This document shows, in pieces, positions 39,364-43,173 of a stretch of DNA of 43,173 bases (its first letter is position 1; each line of letters begins with the position of its first letter). This DNA comes from JBDTMC01 sp039934475. Lineage in GTDB: Bacteria; Acidobacteriota; Terriglobia; Bryobacterales; Bryobacteraceae. The notes below the pieces were generated by a model, which searched no databases, was not told where the DNA came from, and worked only from the letters and a program-made list of their open reading frames with translations. Position numbers and translations under genes: made by a program. The stretch lies in assembly GCA_039934475.1 (NCBI GenBank), contig JBDTMC010000008.1:1-43173 (forward strand), given 5' to 3'.

Positions 39364-39996
39364 CTAGCGCGACTGCAAGAACGGATTGAACTGCCTCTCG
39401 CGGCCGATGGTTGTGATTTCGCCATGCCCGGGGATGACTACCGCTTCGTCAGGCAATTCCATCACCTTCGACTGAAGCGAGTCCATCATCTGGCGTGTGC
39501 TGCCGCCGGGAAGATCGGTGCGGCCAATGCTGTCGCGGAAGAGCACATCACCGGCGATCAGTTTGTTCTGCCCGGGAATCCAGAGGCACGAACTGCCTTG
39601 CGTGTGGCCAGGCGTGTGAATCACGTGAAAAACGGTATCGCCGAGGGTAAGGGACGATCCTTCTTTGGCGTCCACATCGATCTCTGTCTTTGAAGGGGTG
39701 GGCATGCCGAGCCAGGCGGCCTGCAAATCGAGATGGTCGTACAAACCCTGATCGGTTGCATTCATGTAGACAGGCGCGCCGGTGGCCGCCTTCAACTTCT
39801 CAGCGCCTCCGATGTGGTCAATGTGCGCATGGGTGACAAAAATCGCTTTCAGCTTCAGGTTATGTTTAGCCAGCAACGCGAGGATGCCGGAGATATTATC
39901 GCCGGGATCGACAACCATTGCTTCGCGGGTCTCTTCGTCGCCGAATATCGAGCAGTTGCACCCCAGCGGCCCCACACGGAGCATCTCATGGATCAT
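39364..39996 (-). CDS. MBL-fold metallo-hydrolase (glyoxalase II-like)
   Basis: 210 residues from the ATG at 39996, which gives the normal start (MIHEMLRVGPLGCNCSIFGD). The binuclear metal motif is THAHIDHIGG (His56, His58, Asp60, His61), followed by HTPGHTQGSSCLWI, LIAGDVLFRDSIGRTDLPGGS and VIPGHGEITTIGRE. It probably hydrolyses a thioester such as S-lactoylglutathione or a bacillithiol-like conjugate; the exact thiol is unknown in this phylum. It diverges from ygfZ, 57 nt away, and leads the downstream hypothetical gene. Confidence 0.93.
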   Translation of the reverse strand: MIHEMLRVGPLGCNCSIFGDEETREAMVVDPGDNISGILALLAKHNLKLKAIFVTHAHIDHIGGAEKLKAATGAPVYMNATDQGLYDHLDLQAAWLGMPTPSKTEIDVDAKEGSSLTLGDTVFHVIHTPGHTQGSSCLWIPGQNKLIAGDVLFRDSIGRTDLPGGSTRQMMDSLQSKVMELPDEAVVIPGHGEITTIGRERQFNPFLQSR

Positions 39997-40053
39997 AGGT
40001 AGATTGTATACTTTGAGGAGAAGCCTCCCGCAGTTCGGCAAGGAATCACACAC

Positions 40054-40983
40054 ATGCAAGGATACGAAGCGCTACGCAGCGGAGCCGCCTGGATTGACCT
40101 CGCCCAGCGAGGGAAGATCAGGGCCACGGGAGAGGATCGCGCCCGTCTGCTGCATGCGATGACCACGAATCACATCCAGCAGTTGGAACCAGGTCAGGGC
40201 GTGTATGCGTTTTTCCTTACCGCCCAGGGCCGCATCCTGGCCGACGTGAATATCTTCCGGCTGGAAGACGAGTTGCTGCTGGATGTAGAACCGGAAGCAG
40301 CGACGCGGATCTACGAACACCTGGACAAGTTCATCATCGCCGATGACGTGGTTGTGGAGAACGTCACCGAAGCGCTGCCTACTGTTGGCCTGGAGGGCCC
40401 CGGCGCGGAAGGCGTACTGAAGAATTTGGGCGCGCCAGTGCCGCCGGCGGACCGGGGATTCACGCTGTGGGGCAATCGAATTGTAGCCCGTGTCTCGCAG
40501 ACCGGTCAGCTTGGTTTTGCCATCTTTGTCCCAGCCGCGGAAAGAGCCGAACTGATCGGTGCGCTGGAAGGCAGCGGCGCGGTGGAGGCTTCCTCCGAAG
40601 CGGTCACGGCGGTGCGCCTGGAGAATGGCCACGCGCGGTATGGCGATGATTTCAGCGATAAGACTTTACCGCAGGAGACCGGGTTGATGAGCGCCCTGCA
40701 TTTTCAGAAGGGTTGCTACATCGGCCAGGAGATCGTGGAACGGATTCGCTCGCGCGCGCTGCTGCACCGGGGATTGGGGCATCTTCAAATCGCCACCACG
40801 GACGTTCCGGCGGCGGGCACGGAAGTGAAGCAGGGCGATCAGAAGATGGGCGAGATTACTTCCGCCGCTTTCTCACCCGCAAACGGCAGTGTCTTTGCGA
40901 TCGCGATGATTCGTCTGGATGTGAAGAAGCCTGGGGCGCAGGCCCTCACCGCTGCGGGAGCGCCGGTGGAAGTCGTGAGCTAG
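40054..40983 (+). CDS. ygfZ: YgfZ/GcvT-like folate-binding protein
   Basis: 309 residues. The family signature KGCYIGQEIVERIRSR holds Cys221, and the N-terminal folate domain has AWIDLAQRGKIRATGEDRARLLHAMTTNHIQQLEPGQGVYAFFLTAQGRILADV. YgfZ uses tetrahydrofolate to support assembly or repair of iron-sulfur clusters in enzymes such as MiaB and succinate dehydrogenase; unlike GcvT, it is not an aminomethyltransferase of the glycine system. The ATG has AAGGA upstream. The 3' end overlaps the convergent TetR gene by 38 nt. Confidence 0.92.
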   Translation: MQGYEALRSGAAWIDLAQRGKIRATGEDRARLLHAMTTNHIQQLEPGQGVYAFFLTAQGRILADVNIFRLEDELLLDVEPEAATRIYEHLDKFIIADDVVVENVTEALPTVGLEGPGAEGVLKNLGAPVPPADRGFTLWGNRIVARVSQTGQLGFAIFVPAAERAELIGALEGSGAVEASSEAVTAVRLENGHARYGDDFSDKTLPQETGLMSALHFQKGCYIGQEIVERIRSRALLHRGLGHLQIATTDVPAAGTEVKQGDQKMGEITSAAFSPANGSVFAIAMIRLDVKKPGAQALTAAGAPVEVVS

Positions 40984-41575
40984 AGCGGGCTTTTTTCGCG
41001 ACTTTGTGGGCGGCCCAAAACGACGCCACCACGGCCTCAACGAACGGGGCGAGATCGGCGGTCTCCTTCTGTTCCTTGCGAAAGATGTGCCAATAGAGGA
41101 CAGGTCCTAGAAGGATGGCGACGGCGGTATCCATATCCACGCCCGCGGTCAATTCACCCTTGCGGATACCGGTCTCTATGAGTTCGCGCAGTTCGCGGCG
41201 GGGCGGCTCCATCACCATCTGACGCCAGGCATAGCCGAAGGTAGGATGGGCGGCGCCGTAGGAGACGATGTGCGGGGTAACGCGTTCCTTCCATTCGGCG
41301 TTGTCTTTAGGGCGGTGTGTCAGGGCGGCGATCAGGCCCGCGCGTGTATCGCAATCTTTCAGGTTGGGCCGGTCATGGAGGCCGCTGACCCAGGCCAGCA
41401 TCTCCATGACCAGCGCTTCTTTGTCCGCCCAGTGTTTGTAGATGGTGGCTTTGCTGACGCCCGACTGGCGCGCCACCTCATCCATACTCGTACCGTCAAC
41501 ACCCCGATTGGCAACAAGCTCCACCGCTGCCTGCAAAACCTTTTCATGCGCGCTGGAACTGGGCGTACGAGCCAT
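40946..41575 (-). CDS. TetR-family transcriptional repressor of the ABC exporter operon
   Basis: 209 residues. The N-terminal helix-turn-helix (EKVLQAAVELVANRGVDGTSMDEVARQSGVSKATIYKHWADKEALVMEML) is the typical AcrR/TetR form. The ligand domain has RRELRELIETGIRKGELTAGVDMDTAVAILLGPVLYWHIF, the TetR C-terminal form common in efflux regulators. Its ATG immediately follows the stop of the permease gene with no spacer, so it is the third gene of the operon and most likely represses its own promoter through the palindrome at 43134-43148. Confidence 0.92.
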   Translation of the reverse strand: MARTPSSSAHEKVLQAAVELVANRGVDGTSMDEVARQSGVSKATIYKHWADKEALVMEMLAWVSGLHDRPNLKDCDTRAGLIAALTHRPKDNAEWKERVTPHIVSYGAAHPTFGYAWRQMVMEPPRRELRELIETGIRKGELTAGVDMDTAVAILLGPVLYWHIFRKEQKETADLAPFVEAVVASFWAAHKVAKKARSSSRLPPALPQR

Positions 41576-42322
41576 CTATATCTGAATCCTTGAGAACAAG
41601 TGCCTCCCTATGAGGAGAAATAGCATTGTACCCGCAACCAGAACGATGACGTCGATGGAGAAGCCGATGTGCGAGACGCCGATGAGGGAACTGCGCAGCC
41701 CGTCTACCCCGTAGGTGAGCGGGTCCAAACGAGTAGCGATACTCAGGGCCAGCGGGAGGCCGGCGAGAGGATAGAGAGCGCCAGATAGGAAAAAGATCGG
41801 CATCACGAGGAAGTTCATCACCACCTGGAACCCTTGCATGTTTTCGAGGACTGAGCCGATGGCCGTACCGAGCGCGGCAAACAGGCATGCGATCAACGCC
41901 ATAAAGAGGAACGCCGCGGGCAGCCCCATGATGTTAGCGGGCCGGAAACCGGCGATGACGCAAACGGTGGTGACCAGCAACCCCTGACACATAGCCACAG
42001 TGGCCCCACCAAGCGTACGGCCGATCATGATTTGGACGCGCGGCACGGGCGCCACCAGCGTCTCCTTGAGGAAGCCAAACTGGCGATCCCACAGTAGTCC
42101 GATGCCGGAAAAGATTGCGCTGAACAGAATGGTCATGGCGATCACACCGGGCGCGACAAACTGAAGGTAGCTGCCCTGCCCGGCTTTTTGAAACACCGGA
42201 CCCATGCCAAAGCCGAGCACCAGCAAGTACAACAACGGCTGGCCCAGTGAGATCACGATCTGCAAGCGGGAGCGGATGTAACGCCGCAACTCGCGCAGCC
42301 ATAGGATGTAGATCACGCTCAT
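41576..42322 (-). CDS. ABC-2-type transporter permease
   Basis: 248 residues from the ATG at 42322, which overlaps the ATPase stop by 4 nt; a longer frame from 42340 is less likely. Six hydrophobic segments are seen, including LQIVISLGQPLLYLLVLGFGMG, VAPGVIAMTILFSAIFSGIGLLWDRQFGFLKETLVAPVPR (the typical cytoplasmic coupling region), LLVTTVCVIAG, FLFMALIACLFAALGTAIGS and FLVMPIFFLSGALYPL. This is a DrrB-like half-permease that pairs with one ATPase for drug, lipid or polysaccharide export. Confidence 0.93.
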   Translation of the reverse strand: MSVIYILWLRELRRYIRSRLQIVISLGQPLLYLLVLGFGMGPVFQKAGQGSYLQFVAPGVIAMTILFSAIFSGIGLLWDRQFGFLKETLVAPVPRVQIMIGRTLGGATVAMCQGLLVTTVCVIAGFRPANIMGLPAAFLFMALIACLFAALGTAIGSVLENMQGFQVVMNFLVMPIFFLSGALYPLAGLPLALSIATRLDPLTYGVDGLRSSLIGVSHIGFSIDVIVLVAGTMLFLLIGRHLFSRIQI

Positions 42323-43113
42323 TTTCGTCCTCCGCCCCACATCTTTGAGAACTGGCGCATCTGGTCGGCGGAATCGGCTCCCTCGGATCGAATCGCGGTG
42401 CCCGTGAGGGCGAGAAACGCTTCTTCGAGTGATGCAGCGCCAGTGCGCTGTTTCAATTCCTCAGGAGTACCCTGTGCCGCGATGCGGCCGTGATCGATGA
42501 TGGCGATGCGCTGAGCCACGCGATCGGCTTCATCCATGTAGTGAGTGGTGAGGAAGACTGTGACGCCTTCGGTGCGGTTGAGCTCTTTCACGTGCGTCCA
42601 GAGCTGATTGCGAGTTTGCGGATCGAGACCGAGTGTAGGCTCGTCGAGAAATAGAATTCTGGGTGTGTGGAGGAGAGAGCGCGCGATTTCCAGACGCCGC
42701 TTCATGCCGCCGGAGAAGACTTTCACAAGGTCGTCGCGGCGATCCCACAATTCGAATTGGCGCATCAGACGCTCCGTTCGCTCGCGGCGCGCGTGGCGAG
42801 GGACGTGATAAAGGACCCCGTGCATTTCCATGTTTTCCGCAGCCGTCATGTCGCCATCCAGACTGGGACCCTGGAAGACGATTCCGAAACGCTGGCGCAC
42901 TTCGTTGCCCTTGCGACGCGGGTCGAGCCCATCGATTTCCACGGTACCCGATGTAGGATCAAGCAGTGTCGTCAGCATCTTGATCGTGGTGGTTTTTCCG
43001 GCGCCATTGGGCCCGAGGAATGCGAAGATTTCGCCGGCTGAGACGGAGAACGACACACCGTCAACCGCCGTAAATTCACCGTATTTCTTGACCAGATCAG
43101 CAACTCGAATCAC
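42319..43113 (-). CDS. ABC transporter ATP-binding protein (DrrA-like)
   Basis: 264 residues. Walker A GPNGAGKT (34-41), Q-loop FQGPSL, signature FSGGMKRRLEIARSLL (133 onward), Walker B ILFLDEPTLGLD (153-164) and switch His191 (LTTHYMDEADR) are present. The C-terminal extension resembles daunorubicin-resistance ATPases. The start is a GTG at 43113 with AGGAGG at a good distance. It powers the permease encoded next, probably exporting a drug or envelope component. The operon ends with its TetR repressor. Confidence 0.95.
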   Translation of the reverse strand: MIRVADLVKKYGEFTAVDGVSFSVSAGEIFAFLGPNGAGKTTTIKMLTTLLDPTSGTVEIDGLDPRRKGNEVRQRFGIVFQGPSLDGDMTAAENMEMHGVLYHVPRHARRERTERLMRQFELWDRRDDLVKVFSGGMKRRLEIARSLLHTPRILFLDEPTLGLDPQTRNQLWTHVKELNRTEGVTVFLTTHYMDEADRVAQRIAIIDHGRIAAQGTPEELKQRTGAASLEEAFLALTGTAIRSEGADSADQMRQFSKMWGGGRK

Positions 43114-43131
43114 GTTGCCTCCTGGAGACTA

Positions 43132-43160
43132 ATACTAAACGGTTTAGTTTTTTCTGTCAA
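43132..43160 (-). promoter_or_regulatory. Promoter of the ABC/TetR operon
   Basis: On the minus strand TTGACA (43160-43155) and TAGTAT (43137-43132) are separated by 17 nt. The start point near 43125 leaves a short leader of about 12 nt containing AGGAGG before the GTG at 43113. Confidence 0.72.
43134..43148. promoter_or_regulatory. Candidate TetR operator
   Basis: ACTAAACGGTTTAGT is a perfect 7+7 palindrome around one central base. It overlaps the downstream half of the promoter spacer and most of the -10 element, so a bound dimer would block RNA polymerase. The only TetR gene in the window is the third gene of the same operon. Confidence 0.75.
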
Positions 43161-43173
43161 TGAAAACTTATTG

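Noticed and set aside
40001..40015. Overlapping -10-like boxes (TATACT, TACAAT) between the MBL-fold and ygfZ genes
   Set aside because: No matching -35 element on either strand.
40984..41000. T6 run after the ygfZ stop as an intrinsic terminator
   Set aside because: No stable stem directly before the T-run, and the site lies in the convergent TetR coding sequence.
1..43173. tRNA, rRNA, CRISPR array, riboswitch, phage or complete insertion sequence
   Set aside because: Read for these on both strands; no regular repeat array, cloverleaf, conserved riboswitch core or transposase motif was found. Only short repeats at 12551, 20811 and 30326 are present.

Overview
The window looks like a chromosome segment of a GC-rich Acidobacteriota, most likely the Solibacter/Bryobacter group (Bryobacterales). 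The evidence is family content. There is a secreted protein with a VWFA-like domain of the acidobacterial TIGR03436 type (3003-4460). There is a secreted protein ending in a Solibacter-type TIGR03437 C-terminal domain (12926-15211), a TIGR03118 protein, an ECF42-type sigma factor with DGPF partners, and many secreted proteins with short signal peptides. No rRNA, tRNA, CRISPR array, phage or complete insertion sequence was seen.

Left part (1-4960): a minus-strand operon encodes two YCII/DGPF proteins and an ECF42 sigma factor with a TPR-like C-terminal extension, followed by a secreted Pro-rich protein cut by the window edge. A candidate ECF42 autoregulatory promoter (TGTCGA-16-CGTC) lies upstream. 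Divergent from it is a secreted VWFA-like protein with a Gly-rich insertion, then a decayed Gfo/Idh/MocA dehydrogenase.

Copper/silver region (4976-15803): a compact minus-strand array runs from a secreted GH-like TIGR03437 protein through a tiny secreted Cys/His-rich protein, TolC-type outer-membrane factor, CusB-like adaptor and CusA-like RND pump, then two small secreted proteins. A UPF0175/DUF3368 (PIN) toxin-antitoxin-like pair lies at its end. Secreted Cu/Zn superoxide dismutase (sodC) is transcribed away from the head of this array, so the block looks like an envelope metal-handling locus.

Middle (15945-30259): a TIGR03118 secreted protein, a Tat-exported GH2 glycosidase followed at once by a GT-C-type membrane protein, then a second dense minus-strand array. 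That array is PcrA/UvrD helicase, a 52-residue basic protein, an APC permease, an exported methyltransferase-like protein, an orphan HigA-like antitoxin and ApaG. An exported S9 prolyl-oligopeptidase-type peptidase and another multi-pass membrane protein precede it.

Right part (30326-43173): a 2OG-Fe(II) oxygenase next to a tandem short repeat, a hybrid histidine kinase, a FecR/DUF6600-like secreted protein with Trp-rich repeats, a B12-binding radical SAM protein, and a stress-type group (SnoaL-like, MarR, pirin). Then come a glyoxalase-II-like MBL hydrolase with an unknown partner, YgfZ, and an ABC exporter operon. The exporter's last gene is a TetR repressor, and its promoter overlaps a perfect palindromic operator candidate.

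There is no single unmistakable new defence or mobile system. The best leads are the ECF42 promoter, the metal-efflux operon with its small Cys/His-rich protein and GH-like lead gene, the unlisted 52-residue basic protein behind pcrA, and the TetR/ABC operator. All functional statements come from reading motifs by eye; no database search was run.
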